A stretch of DNA of 22,815 bases from an uncultured Planctomycetaceae bacterium (GTDB lineage: Bacteria; Planctomycetota; Planctomycetia; Planctomycetales; Planctomycetaceae). Positions 15,261 through 22,815 of this stretch are shown here, piece after piece. A model generated the notes under the pieces. That model did no database searches, was not told the DNA's origin, and worked only from the letters and a program-made list of their open reading frames with translations. The stretch covers positions 1 to 22,815 of the forward strand of contig CALFYU010000420.1 of the NCBI GenBank assembly GCA_937952455.1, read 5' to 3'. A program made the translations under genes and the position numbers. How positions within the stretch are numbered: position 1 is the first letter of the stretch; each line of letters opens with the position of its first letter.

Positions 15261-16358
15261 CTATGCGACCGGAATCGAGTCGACCAGCATGGGACGGCCG
15301 TAGAGATACCCCTGAGCGAGATCAAATCCGAGCCGTTGGCAGACTTCGGCCTCTTCGCGGCATTCAATGCCCTCGGCGAGAGCGGCGATGCCGAAATCAC
15401 GGACCATGCCCACCAGCGATTCTACCATCTGCTGTTGTTGGGGATGTCGGTGGATATCGCGGATGAGTTTGATATCGAACTTAAGGTAATCGGGAGGAAC
15501 CTCGATCAAATCCAGAAGCCGGGCCTGCCCGGCGCCAAAATCGTCGTATGCCAGCCCGATGTTTAATTCTTCCAGCACCGCGCGGAACTGCTGCATCTCA
15601 TCGAGATCGGTGACGGCCGCTTCGTGGATTTCGATCGTCAAGGGCCGCGCAGGGAACCGGTCGCGAATCTCACGAAGATTTTCTAGCAGACCGGTACACA
15701 GTTTTTCGGACGGATGCGTGTTGACGAACAAGTTCGTCGATTCGTCGATCTGGTTGCCGGTCCGGACCCCTTCCCAGCGGAGCATCGTGCTCAATTCGGC
15801 CGCCAAGTTCAGGCGTTCGGCGACCAGAAACATCTCGCGAGGAGTTTCCAATCCGTCCAGCCGGCTGCGGGAGAGGATTTCGTATCCGATCACGCGCTGT
15901 TCGGCAAAGGTGACGATCGGTTGAAAGACCGGCACGACGGCGCGGCTGGACATCAGATTATGGAAGCGGGACAGCATGCCCTTAAAATCGCAGGACGATT
16001 CCGAAACGGTGCTGCTGTAGTCCCGGGCGGCTTGTTTCTTGACGCGGAAGTCGATCGTGGCGAATTGGATCAGGTCGCCCTCGCCGATCGGGGTGGTCCC
16101 CTGAACGCGATGGCCGTTGACGAAGGTTCCGTTTGTGCTGTCGAGATCACGAAGAAAGAGTTTATCGCCGGCAGCGACGATTTCAGCATGCGCTTTGGAC
16201 ACCGCGGGGGAGGGGAGGCACAGGCCCAATTCGGCCGAGCGACCGATGCGAAACGGCACCGCATTGATCGGGATATGCTGCACCCGATCGCGCTGGTCGA
16301 TCAAGCCTTCCAGGAACCAAAGTTCCTGCTCGGTGGCTGGGAGGATTTCTGTCGTCAT
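15261..16358 (-). CDS. FHA-EAL domain protein, candidate cyclic-di-GMP phosphodiesterase
   Basis: 365 residues from ATG 16358; no strong ribosome binding site. There are no membrane segments, so it is cytoplasmic. The N-terminal FHA domain (about 35-105) has Arg-Ile-Gly-Arg40-Ser, Ser54-Lys-Ala-His57-Ala and Asp-Ser-Thr-Asn76-Gly-Thr-Phe-Val-Asn81-Gly, the residues expected for phosphothreonine binding. The EAL domain (about 128-358) has Glu160 in Tyr-Glu-Ile-Leu (variant of Glu-Ala-Leu), Asn213, Glu243, Asp272-Asp273-Phe-Gly, Lys293-x-Asp295, Glu329-Gly-Ile-Glu and Gln349-Gly-Tyr. These match the metal- and substrate-binding set, so hydrolysis of cyclic-di-GMP is plausible. The pairing suggests phosphorylation-dependent control by a Ser/Thr kinase. 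Its stop lies 123 bases before the start of the ATL-endonuclease V gene on the same strand, so they may be co-transcribed. Confidence 0.92.
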   Translation of the reverse strand: MTTEILPATEQELWFLEGLIDQRDRVQHIPINAVPFRIGRSAELGLCLPSPAVSKAHAEIVAAGDKLFLRDLDSTNGTFVNGHRVQGTTPIGEGDLIQFATIDFRVKKQAARDYSSTVSESSCDFKGMLSRFHNLMSSRAVVPVFQPIVTFAEQRVIGYEILSRSRLDGLETPREMFLVAERLNLAAELSTMLRWEGVRTGNQIDESTNLFVNTHPSEKLCTGLLENLREIRDRFPARPLTIEIHEAAVTDLDEMQQFRAVLEELNIGLAYDDFGAGQARLLDLIEVPPDYLKFDIKLIRDIHRHPQQQQMVESLVGMVRDFGIAALAEGIECREEAEVCQRLGFDLAQGYLYGRPMLVDSIPVA

Positions 16359-16622
16359 GACGAGCTACTCGTGGGGGGTGTCGATCCGCGGTCATATCAG
16401 AAGGTCGATGGTTTTTCAGGTCTTCCGCATCGGCGGCCAACCTGCAGTTGGTCTGGTCTATGGCCGACCATTGAAGTTTGGCTTGCGGAACGGGTCCTGG
16501 CAAACGCTCCCCGTGCGATTCCGTGGTTATAGAGGCTGATCGTAGCGACCACAGCGGTTATTCACTGCAAGGGCCGAATGGATCGCCAGCGAATCCTAGG
16601 GTAAACCTACCGTTGCGCGTTG
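16359..16622. other. Intergenic spacer between the TPR-CHAT and FHA-EAL genes
   Basis: 264 bases after the CHAT gene and before the FHA-EAL gene, both on the - strand. It must contain the end of one transcript and probably the promoter of the FHA-EAL gene. I see only a weak hairpin (TAGG-GTAAA-CCTA, near 16600) and no convincing -35/-10 pair or RNA gene. Confidence 0.5.
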
Positions 16623-19600
16623 TTAGTTGTGGGAGAATTCACCCAACCCGTCGCCGGGCAGTGGTGCAGCGCCGGCCGGTTCGTCGACAGCGGGGCCGAT
16701 CAACACGAATGGCGCCCAAAAGAAGGGATGTGACCATCGCGGATTGTTGCGGACGCGTCGGCGGGCCGTTTGCAGTGCATCGGCGTAATCCACCGCTTGG
16801 CCCGATTTTGCGCTTTCCGCCATTTCCTGGAAGAAGTCGCCGACGAGCTGCGAGGTGGATTCGTCTTCCACCGTCCAGTGGCTGGCAACCACGCGCCGCA
16901 CCCCCGCCTTAAAAAAGGCGCGGGCCAGGCTGAAGCCGGCCTCCATGGTTCCGTTGGGACCAACGTTGGTTTCGCAAGCGCTCAGCACGGCCAATTCGCA
17001 CTGGTTCAGAGGCAAGGTATAGATTTCGTTTAGCGCCAAAACGCCGTCATATTTCTCCGCTTCGGACGCATCGCCGGGCGGCGTCAATAAGATTCCCCCC
17101 AACAGATTCCCGTGCTGTTCGTCGACGAAGGCGTGAGCGGCGAAGTGCAGAAAACGTTGTCCCGGCAAGGCCGCCAAGACGTTGGCCTCTGTGGCTTGAT
17201 CGCCGCGGAGTGCCGTGACCCGCGCCCCATCGAATAGATCGGCGACACGCTGGCTTTCCGCCGCGGTGTTGGGCAGGCGGTCGATCTGACCGCGCATTCC
17301 GAGAAAATGTCCGCTTGCAGCGTTGTCGGCGGTCAATATTTCCTGCGACTGGTCCAGCTGCGGATAGGCGGGATCGCCGATCGTGAGCAGGGTCTTGCCT
17401 CCGCGCGGTTGCGACGGGGCATGTGACGTCAACGCGGCCAGCACGCCTGCGGAGGGGGCGTAGGAGATCGGCGGAAACTCATCCAATACGTATCGCGGCT
17501 GCGGGGTTTCGCTCAGCACCAGTGCTTCCAACGGAAGCCGGTGCAGCGCCCCGTCGGGAACGACAATCAGGCGTTTGGGATTGTGACGGCGGATTTGCTC
17601 GCGGACCTGCTCGGGCAACAGCACGTCGGCCATGGCGGTCGTGTTGGGGCCGAACTGCGATGTGTCTTCCTGGATGCGTTTGCGGCGGATGCCGCGCACC
17701 GATTCGACACCTTCGACCATTAATGCCTGCAGATAGTGATCGACCAGGACGTTGGCCCGGCTGCGCGTCAGCGGCAAGGGTTTATCGGTGACTTCGATGC
17801 TGTCGGGAGTTTCCACGTCCCCGCGCTGTCGCTTGAGCCCGCGTGTGTTCAACGTGGGATTTGTCCGTCGCGAATCGACCACGCTGGTGTCGACGCGATA
17901 GCCGGCAGGGATATGCAGCATGAAGACTTCCGGTTGCTTCATCCCGTCACCGAGAAGCACCAGGTAGCCCCGGCTGCGGCCCAGGTAGTAGTACAGCAGC
18001 AGCGTTCCCGGTTGAATGACTTCCCGCTGCAAGTGGCTCCACCGGTCCAGATTCTTAACGAGCAGATTGCGGTAGTGCGGACTGGCGTTGAGGATCTGGT
18101 GCCAGGTTTTTGCATATTCGTCCTGCGCCTGTTGCAGTTCGGCAGCTAGTTCCTTTGTTTTGGGATCCGTGGCGCCCGTTTCGGCCAACTGTTGTGCTTG
18201 CGAGCGAATGTGGTTTATCCGCCGCTTGAGTTCCTGTTCCTTGGCAAGTAACGGTTCATCCGGTGTCCCGCGCAGTCCCTGGCGCGGGTCAACGCCGGCC
18301 GACTGCAATTGGTCGAGAAACGTGCGGCTTCGGCCGCGTTCGGCGTAGTCCAGCGCTTGGGCGAAATCGCCGTCGCGAAGGCTGAGATGAAACACGGCGT
18401 CGAACGCCGGGGCGAACTGCGCGAAGAAGTCTGCGCGGTGTTGCTCCGCACCATATGTATCGACGCGGGTGGCCTCGGCAATGTCGATCGCTTCATCGAG
18501 CAATTGCCGCGATTCAACTTCGTCGCCATGCACATGGCGGAGTTGGGCCAACTTCCACAGGCTGACGAACCGCGTGACCGGATAGGTCGTGGAACGCCCA
18601 TCGAGCACGCGGAGTGCGGCGCGATACGACTGCTCGGCTTGTTCAAGATCATCCTGCAGCTGCGCCGTCGCGCCGAGGTAATTATACGTCCGGGCCGTGA
18701 GGGCGTGTTGCCCTGCTGCTTGTTGCTCTTTCAGCACGCGGTGCCAGAGGTCTTCGGCACGGACGAAGTCCTGGTCGACGAGCGCGACGATTGCCAGACA
18801 GTGTTGTGCGGTGCTGATCACCGGACCGTCGAAAATATTGTTCTCTTCGCAAAGTTTCAGCGTCTTTTCGGCAAACTCGCGGGTTTTTTCAAAATCCTCC
18901 TCAGCGGCATACATCGTCGCCAAGGCGCAATAGACGGCCGGCAGGCTCACGGATTGCGCGGGCGAGGTTCCCGCCGACCGCGCAAGTTCGAGGGCTTCCT
19001 CACACTGCTGGATCGCCGCCGCGTATTGGCCTTGTGACTTGTAGGTCTTGGCGAGATTGAGCAGCAGGTTGCCGCGATGTCCGTCGGCTTCACTTCCGCA
19101 TTTACGACAGATATCGATCCCGCGCTGGTAGAGCCGTACGGCGTCGGAATAGTTCGCCGCCAGCGCCGCATTCGTGGCCAGCAGGTTGTAGGTCTCGGCG
19201 AGATCGCCATCGGCCGGCAGCGAGAACTTTTCGTAGAGTTGGCGACATTCCTGACAGAGGGAATCGGCGGCTGCGAGATTTCCCGTTGCCTGTTCCACCA
19301 ATGCCAGGTTATTCAGCGTGCGGGGCAACTGGCTGAGGTCAAGCGGATCTTGTTGCCGGCGGCGTTCCAAGGCCTTGGTCAAGAACCGCCGTGCCTCGGG
19401 ATAGGAGCCCATCGCGGCATGTAGGGCACCGCGTTCACCGGTGAGGTGATGGGCCGGCAGACTTTCTTCGCTCCAATTCCAGGGCTGTTCGGCGACCAGT
19501 TCGACCGCTTGCCGGTATTGCTGCGTGTAGCGCAACAGGTCCTTGAGCTTCCAAAACGCGTTGAGCGACTCCAGCGAGTCGTGTCCCTGGCTCGCCGCGC

Positions 19601-20567
19601 GTTGAATGATCCCGTCATAGAGCCCCTGCGCCTGTTCGGCTGCTTTCCGTGCGGCCCCGGTCTGTCCCTGGCGGCTCAACACGATTGAGTATTGACCGTA
19701 AAGATCGGCACGGGACATGGCCGTGGCGGGACCGTCGTGCGTCGTGAGGGCCAAGGCATCCTCGAGTGCGGCAGCGGCGCGATTAAGATCGCCCAGGGCT
19801 TGGTATTGCGCTGCCAGTTCGGCCAGGAGCTCGCGGCGGCCTCTGACGTAGCCGTGTGTGGCGGCCAGTTCGAGCAGTGATTGCAGCTGCGAAATCGCCT
19901 GTTCGGTCCGGCCGATATGCCGCAACGACCGCGCGACATTGCGTCCCAGGACGATCTGATCCCTCAGCGGCAGGACGTCGCGGGCCTGTTTCAATATGGG
20001 ACTGCCGAACGCGGCCGCTTCGCGCCAACGTCGCCGTGCGTCGTCATCGTCACCGAGCCGCTGGGCGATCGTGGCCAATGTGACCAGCGCTTCCATCTTG
20101 CGAACCGGGTCCCAAGGCCGATCGACGTCGGCGGACAAGGCCTGCTGGAAACTGTCTTGCGCCGGCCGAAAGTGCGATAAGATGAAATAGCATTTGCCTA
20201 GCCGAAAATCGGTCGCGCGAAGGCGGATCTGATCCCCGGCGCGTTCGAGATCCTCGCGGAGGCCGGTTCCGAGTTGGATGGCCTTGTCGTAATGTCCCAG
20301 CCGATAGTAGATGTCAAATAACTGTTCGGAACAGACCCGCCGCACTTCTGCGTCAGCCGCATCCTGAGCGGCGGTTTCGTCATAGACTTGCCGGTACAAT
20401 TGCTCGGCTTGGAGGAAACGTCCCGCCTCGTGGGCCGCATGTGCCTGCTGCAGGATTTCACGCCGTGGCGGCGATGCGAGGGCCGGACCGCCGCTATGCA
20501 ACACGGCCGCCAGGCCGCAGCAGAGAATTGCAAATCGCATCTGCGTGTTGAACGCGTTGAGTTTCAT
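16623..20567 (-). CDS. Exported TPR-CHAT (caspase-like) protease-fold protein
   Basis: 1314 residues from ATG 20567; GTG 20570, directly before it, overlaps the stop of the upstream gene and is possible. AGGA lies nine bases before the ATG. A signal peptide has its core at about 11-32, ending Pro-Ala-Leu-Ala before Ser-Pro-Pro. Residues ~37-745 are tetratricopeptide-like helix pairs (for example Gly-Arg-Phe-Leu-Gln-Ala-Glu-Gln-Leu-Tyr, and Gly-Gln-Tyr-Ala-Ala-Ala-Ile-Gln-Gln). A coiled coil (about 772-820) leads into a CHAT domain (about 850-1292). The catalytic pair is visible: His1145 in Leu-His-Phe-Ala-Ala-His-Ala and Cys1198 in Leu-Ser-Ala-Cys-Glu-Thr, followed by Ala-Ser-His-Trp-Thr-Val-Glu-Asp. 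CHAT is a clan CD peptidase fold (caspase, separase, gingipain). The stop-start overlap with the cadherin-repeat gene suggests that protein as substrate or partner; this is inference. Confidence 0.9.
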   Translation of the reverse strand: MKLNAFNTQMRFAILCCGLAAVLHSGGPALASPPRREILQQAHAAHEAGRFLQAEQLYRQVYDETAAQDAADAEVRRVCSEQLFDIYYRLGHYDKAIQLGTGLREDLERAGDQIRLRATDFRLGKCYFILSHFRPAQDSFQQALSADVDRPWDPVRKMEALVTLATIAQRLGDDDDARRRWREAAAFGSPILKQARDVLPLRDQIVLGRNVARSLRHIGRTEQAISQLQSLLELAATHGYVRGRRELLAELAAQYQALGDLNRAAAALEDALALTTHDGPATAMSRADLYGQYSIVLSRQGQTGAARKAAEQAQGLYDGIIQRAASQGHDSLESLNAFWKLKDLLRYTQQYRQAVELVAEQPWNWSEESLPAHHLTGERGALHAAMGSYPEARRFLTKALERRRQQDPLDLSQLPRTLNNLALVEQATGNLAAADSLCQECRQLYEKFSLPADGDLAETYNLLATNAALAANYSDAVRLYQRGIDICRKCGSEADGHRGNLLLNLAKTYKSQGQYAAAIQQCEEALELARSAGTSPAQSVSLPAVYCALATMYAAEEDFEKTREFAEKTLKLCEENNIFDGPVISTAQHCLAIVALVDQDFVRAEDLWHRVLKEQQAAGQHALTARTYNYLGATAQLQDDLEQAEQSYRAALRVLDGRSTTYPVTRFVSLWKLAQLRHVHGDEVESRQLLDEAIDIAEATRVDTYGAEQHRADFFAQFAPAFDAVFHLSLRDGDFAQALDYAERGRSRTFLDQLQSAGVDPRQGLRGTPDEPLLAKEQELKRRINHIRSQAQQLAETGATDPKTKELAAELQQAQDEYAKTWHQILNASPHYRNLLVKNLDRWSHLQREVIQPGTLLLYYYLGRSRGYLVLLGDGMKQPEVFMLHIPAGYRVDTSVVDSRRTNPTLNTRGLKRQRGDVETPDSIEVTDKPLPLTRSRANVLVDHYLQALMVEGVESVRGIRRKRIQEDTSQFGPNTTAMADVLLPEQVREQIRRHNPKRLIVVPDGALHRLPLEALVLSETPQPRYVLDEFPPISYAPSAGVLAALTSHAPSQPRGGKTLLTIGDPAYPQLDQSQEILTADNAASGHFLGMRGQIDRLPNTAAESQRVADLFDGARVTALRGDQATEANVLAALPGQRFLHFAAHAFVDEQHGNLLGGILLTPPGDASEAEKYDGVLALNEIYTLPLNQCELAVLSACETNVGPNGTMEAGFSLARAFFKAGVRRVVASHWTVEDESTSQLVGDFFQEMAESAKSGQAVDYADALQTARRRVRNNPRWSHPFFWAPFVLIGPAVDEPAGAAPLPGDGLGEFSHN

Positions 20568-20569
20568 CA

Positions 20570-22815
20570 CTACCGATCCTGGTTGAGGGGGAGAGGAGTC
20601 GTGCGCTGGCGTGCCGGGTTCCGCCTTGTCGTTTTCTTCTTACTTTTCTGATGCGAGACATGTCCTGCGGCAATCGTGGTGGCGATCACGGCCAGAACGG
20701 ATTGATCGATGTGCGTGGCTGCCAAATCATCGTCCGAATCGCCTTCCGGCAGCTCATCCAACTCGCCGGCAAGCGCGGCCATCCAGATTTCGTCGCCTGC
20801 TTGGGGCGAGTCGTCACCGTCCTGCTGCTGCCAAGGCGCGGCCGCTTCAGGAGGCAAGCTGACATCGGAGCCGGCCTTGTAGACGATTGCCGTTTGTTCC
20901 GCTGACGGCTCGCCCGCGTCCCCGTTTTGGGCGGTCGCTCCTTTTTGAAGAATACGGTCAAACACGCAAGCGCTCTCTTCTCCTTGAAAATAGGCCGAAT
21001 TCGGCACGTGATTCCAGTTTACCCGACCCGCCCAAGGACCGGTGCGCATTTGCATTGGCCCTGAATCGGCGACCAACTCCTCGCCACCGCCCGCGGCATT
21101 CGCATCGTGGAGGACCGAATCGGACTGTGACGTGGAGTAGTGCCCACCTGCGTCTCCCTCGGCAACACCGCCTCCGGCGAAGGCGTACAATCCGTAGTAA
21201 TCCACGGCCGGGTCGCCAAAAGAGGCGCCGCCGTCAGCGGCCGCGGGATCGTATGTGTAATAACCGTTGTTGAGCGGTTGCGATGCCGTCTGTGCAGCGG
21301 CGTTTGTCACGACGACCGTCGTGGCAGCGTCATCGATAAAGTTGTCAGTTTCGATGAACGGATTGTCGATGCCCGTGTTACTGGTGTTATCAAATACCAG
21401 CGGCGGCGGCAGGACGTCGATCGTGACCACCGCCGGTGCGGAGTCCATTTCGTCATTGGCAAGTTTGTAACTGAAGGAATCCTGGCCGACGTAATCCGGG
21501 TGCGGCGTGTATTGGAATGTTCCGTCGAGTTTGAACGTGAGTGTTCCGTGTGCCGGCACTTGGATCAGTTCAATCGACGACTCACCGCTCTGCAGTGGGG
21601 AATCGTTCTCCAACAGGCTGTCACTGGAAAAGACCAGCGTTGTGTTGGAAACCACAGCAAAGTTATCGCCGGCCGCCAGCGGCAATTTGGCGACCGACAA
21701 TGTAACGGTCGTCGGCGAGGAATAGGTGCTGCCGTCGTACGCGGCATAAGTAAATTGATCGACGCCGTAAAAGCCCGCGCGGGGAATGTAAGTGAAGGTG
21801 CCGTCGGACGCCAAAACCACGCGACCGTGACTGGCGCCGCCGAGCAACACCGCACTCAGATTGTTGCCGTCCACGTCGGAATCGTTGGCGAGCACACTGA
21901 CGGCGGAGTCATAGCGGCTGTTCTGCCAGAGTTGGAACGAATCGCCGCCGGCCACGGGCGCATCGTTGTCCGCGAGCACGACGACATTGAAGGTCGTGTC
22001 GACCGTTTCCCCGAGAGGATCTTCCGCGCGGACCGTAATTTGCGCCGTGCCATATTTGTTCGCCGCATACTTCAATTTCAACATTTCGGTTGCGGGGTCG
22101 AACGTCACACTGGTGAACAGGCCGGGGTTTGTGTTGCCGATGACCACAAAGTTGAGCGACGTGTCAGCATCGTCGACGTCGTCAAAGGCGTTGAACAGAT
22201 TGATCGAAGTGCTAACGGTATCCTCAAGCACGGTTACTGTGGAGATGCCGACCGTCGTGGGAGTGTCGTTGTCCGCGGTAAGCGTTACCAGGAAGGTCGT
22301 CTCCACGTACTGGCCATTGCCGTCGGTGGCTCGCACGGTCACCGTGCCGGTTCCAAACGCGTTGTCGGCAAATTGCAGCGTGAGCGTTCCGGCTCCGCCG
22401 TTAATAATCAGATTGGAAAACAGCTCCGGGTTGGAGTTGCCCGTGATCGTGTAAACTAACGCGGCATCGGAGTCTTCGACGTCGGCGAACGTGTCGAACA
22501 GATCAATCACGTAATCCGCCGCATCCTCACTCACCGTGACGTCGTCAATCCCCGATGACGTCGGCGTATCGTTTTGGGAGGTGACGTTCACTGTAAAGGT
22601 CGTTTCGACGTATTCCCCTCCCGGATCGGTCGCGCGAATCGTGATCACGGCCGTTCCAAAGGCGTTTTCGGCGTATTGCAGCGTCAATTGGCCGGTCAGG
22701 CCGTTGACGATGATGTTGTCAAACAGCGCCGCGTTCGTATTGCCCGTCACGGTGTACGTCAAATCGTCATCGTCACTTTCAGCGTCGTCAAAGGCGGCGA
22801 ATAGATCGATAACCG
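20570..22815 (-). CDS. Large cadherin-like repeat surface protein, C-terminal part (5' end outside window)
   Basis: The frame is open to the right edge and the edge residues are another repeat (Val-Ile-Asp-Leu-Phe-Ala-Ala-Phe-Asp-Asp), so the protein begins outside; 748 residues are seen. Numbering from TTG 22762: about 2.8 cadherin-like repeats of 101 residues, each with Gly-Asn-(Thr/Ser)-Asn, Val-Arg-Ala-x-Asp and ending Asn-Asp; then two bacterial cadherin/VCBS-like domains (268-358 and 359-453) with Asn-Asp-Ser and Asp-Gly-Thr-Phe-x-Tyr-x-Pro. A low-complexity Gly/Ala/Asp-rich region (about 455-680) follows. Last come a short hydrophobic stretch (688-701) and about 25 residues rich in Lys/Arg. 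Acidic, Asn-Asp-rich repeats suggest calcium binding outside the cell. The TAG stop shares a base with the GTG before the TPR-CHAT start, so the two are translated as a unit. Confidence 0.88.
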   Translation of the reverse strand, partial: VIDLFAAFDDAESDDDDLTYTVTGNTNAALFDNIIVNGLTGQLTLQYAENAFGTAVITIRATDPGGEYVETTFTVNVTSQNDTPTSSGIDDVTVSEDAADYVIDLFDTFADVEDSDAALVYTITGNSNPELFSNLIINGGAGTLTLQFADNAFGTGTVTVRATDGNGQYVETTFLVTLTADNDTPTTVGISTVTVLEDTVSTSINLFNAFDDVDDADTSLNFVVIGNTNPGLFTSVTFDPATEMLKLKYAANKYGTAQITVRAEDPLGETVDTTFNVVVLADNDAPVAGGDSFQLWQNSRYDSAVSVLANDSDVDGNNLSAVLLGGASHGRVVLASDGTFTYIPRAGFYGVDQFTYAAYDGSTYSSPTTVTLSVAKLPLAAGDNFAVVSNTTLVFSSDSLLENDSPLQSGESSIELIQVPAHGTLTFKLDGTFQYTPHPDYVGQDSFSYKLANDEMDSAPAVVTIDVLPPPLVFDNTSNTGIDNPFIETDNFIDDAATTVVVTNAAAQTASQPLNNGYYTYDPAAADGGASFGDPAVDYYGLYAFAGGGVAEGDAGGHYSTSQSDSVLHDANAAGGGEELVADSGPMQMRTGPWAGRVNWNHVPNSAYFQGEESACVFDRILQKGATAQNGDAGEPSAEQTAIVYKAGSDVSLPPEAAAPWQQQDGDDSPQAGDEIWMAALAGELDELPEGDSDDDLAATHIDQSVLAVIATTIAAGHVSHQKSKKKTTRRNPARQRTTPLPLNQDR
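20657..20701 (-). other. C-terminal hydrophobic segment with basic tail in the surface protein
   Basis: It encodes Ser-Val-Leu-Ala-Val-Ile-Ala-Thr-Thr-Ile-Ala-Ala-Gly-His-Val, directly after an acidic Asp-rich stretch and directly before Lys/Arg-rich residues to the stop. The order hydrophobic stretch then basic tail is that of C-terminal sorting signals, but no LPXTG or PEP motif precedes it and the segment is short and only moderately hydrophobic. Confidence 0.4.
21962..22815 (-). repeat. Tandem 303-base coding repeats (cadherin-like units)
   Basis: Two complete units (22265-22567 and 21962-22264) and a partial one (22568-22815) encode 101-residue repeats in the surface protein. They begin near Thr-Pro-Thr, contain a Leu-Phe-x-x-Phe-x-Asp-Val/Ala block and Thr-Gly-Asn-Thr/Ser-Asn, and end in Asn-Asp. 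The exact period with diverged sequence shows old duplication within the gene, probably continuing beyond the window. Confidence 0.8.

Noticed and set aside
16623..20567. An antiviral CHAT effector of a CRISPR or abortive-infection system
   Set aside because: It has a signal peptide and no CRISPR array, Cas gene or defence gene nearby; coupling to a surface protein gene fits an envelope role better.
21140..22459. A 439-codon open frame on the + strand opposite the cadherin-repeat gene
   Set aside because: It is antisense to a clearly coding repeat region; its length comes from the repeated GC-rich composition, and the translation has no recognisable domain or signal.

Overview
The window is GC-rich, densely coding bacterial DNA that looks like Planctomycetota (Planctomycetia). 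The basis is gene content: a BatA/vWA gene followed by a vWA/glutamine-amidotransferase-like membrane gene, many large exported proteins of unknown function, an exported squalene-cyclase-like toroid protein, a TPR-CHAT protein and a cadherin-repeat giant protein. I cannot name the genus. There are no rRNA, tRNA, CRISPR or insertion-sequence signatures, and no gene-free stretch exceeds 300 bases.

Left part (1-14070, all + strand) holds eight co-directional genes for membrane or exported proteins: (1) the C-terminal part of a BatA/vWA protein, cut by the window edge; (2) a vWA plus glutamine-amidotransferase-like membrane protein overlapping gene 1 by ATGA; (3) a 1090-residue membrane-anchored coiled-coil protein; (4-6) three related small exported proteins in tandem; (7) an exported alpha-toroid (prenyltransferase/squalene oxidase repeat) protein overlapping gene 6 by ATGA; (8) a 922-residue exported protein with beta-rich repeats and a C-terminal TlpA-like thioredoxin. 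Genes 1-2 resemble the familiar MoxR/DUF58/Bat neighbourhood, whose first members would lie to the left. The rest looks like an uncharacterised envelope module. Two intergenic spacers (3839-3977 and 8199-8318) carry copies of the same inverted-repeat element.

Middle part (14142-16358, - strand) holds two genes. The first is a fusion of an alkyltransferase-like domain, with its alkyl-acceptor Cys replaced by Val, to a complete endonuclease V. The second is a soluble FHA-EAL protein, a cyclic-di-GMP phosphodiesterase candidate.

Right part (16623-22815, - strand) is a two-gene unit. A large cadherin-like repeat protein, whose N-terminus is beyond the window, ends with a hydrophobic segment and a basic tail. 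Its stop codon overlaps the start region of a 1314-residue exported TPR-CHAT (caspase-like) protein. The coupling suggests that the protease-like protein acts on, or together with, the surface protein.

The best candidates for new biology are the ATL-endonuclease V fusion, the CHAT/cadherin pair, and the eight-gene envelope module with its tandem paralogues and repeat-thioredoxin fusion.
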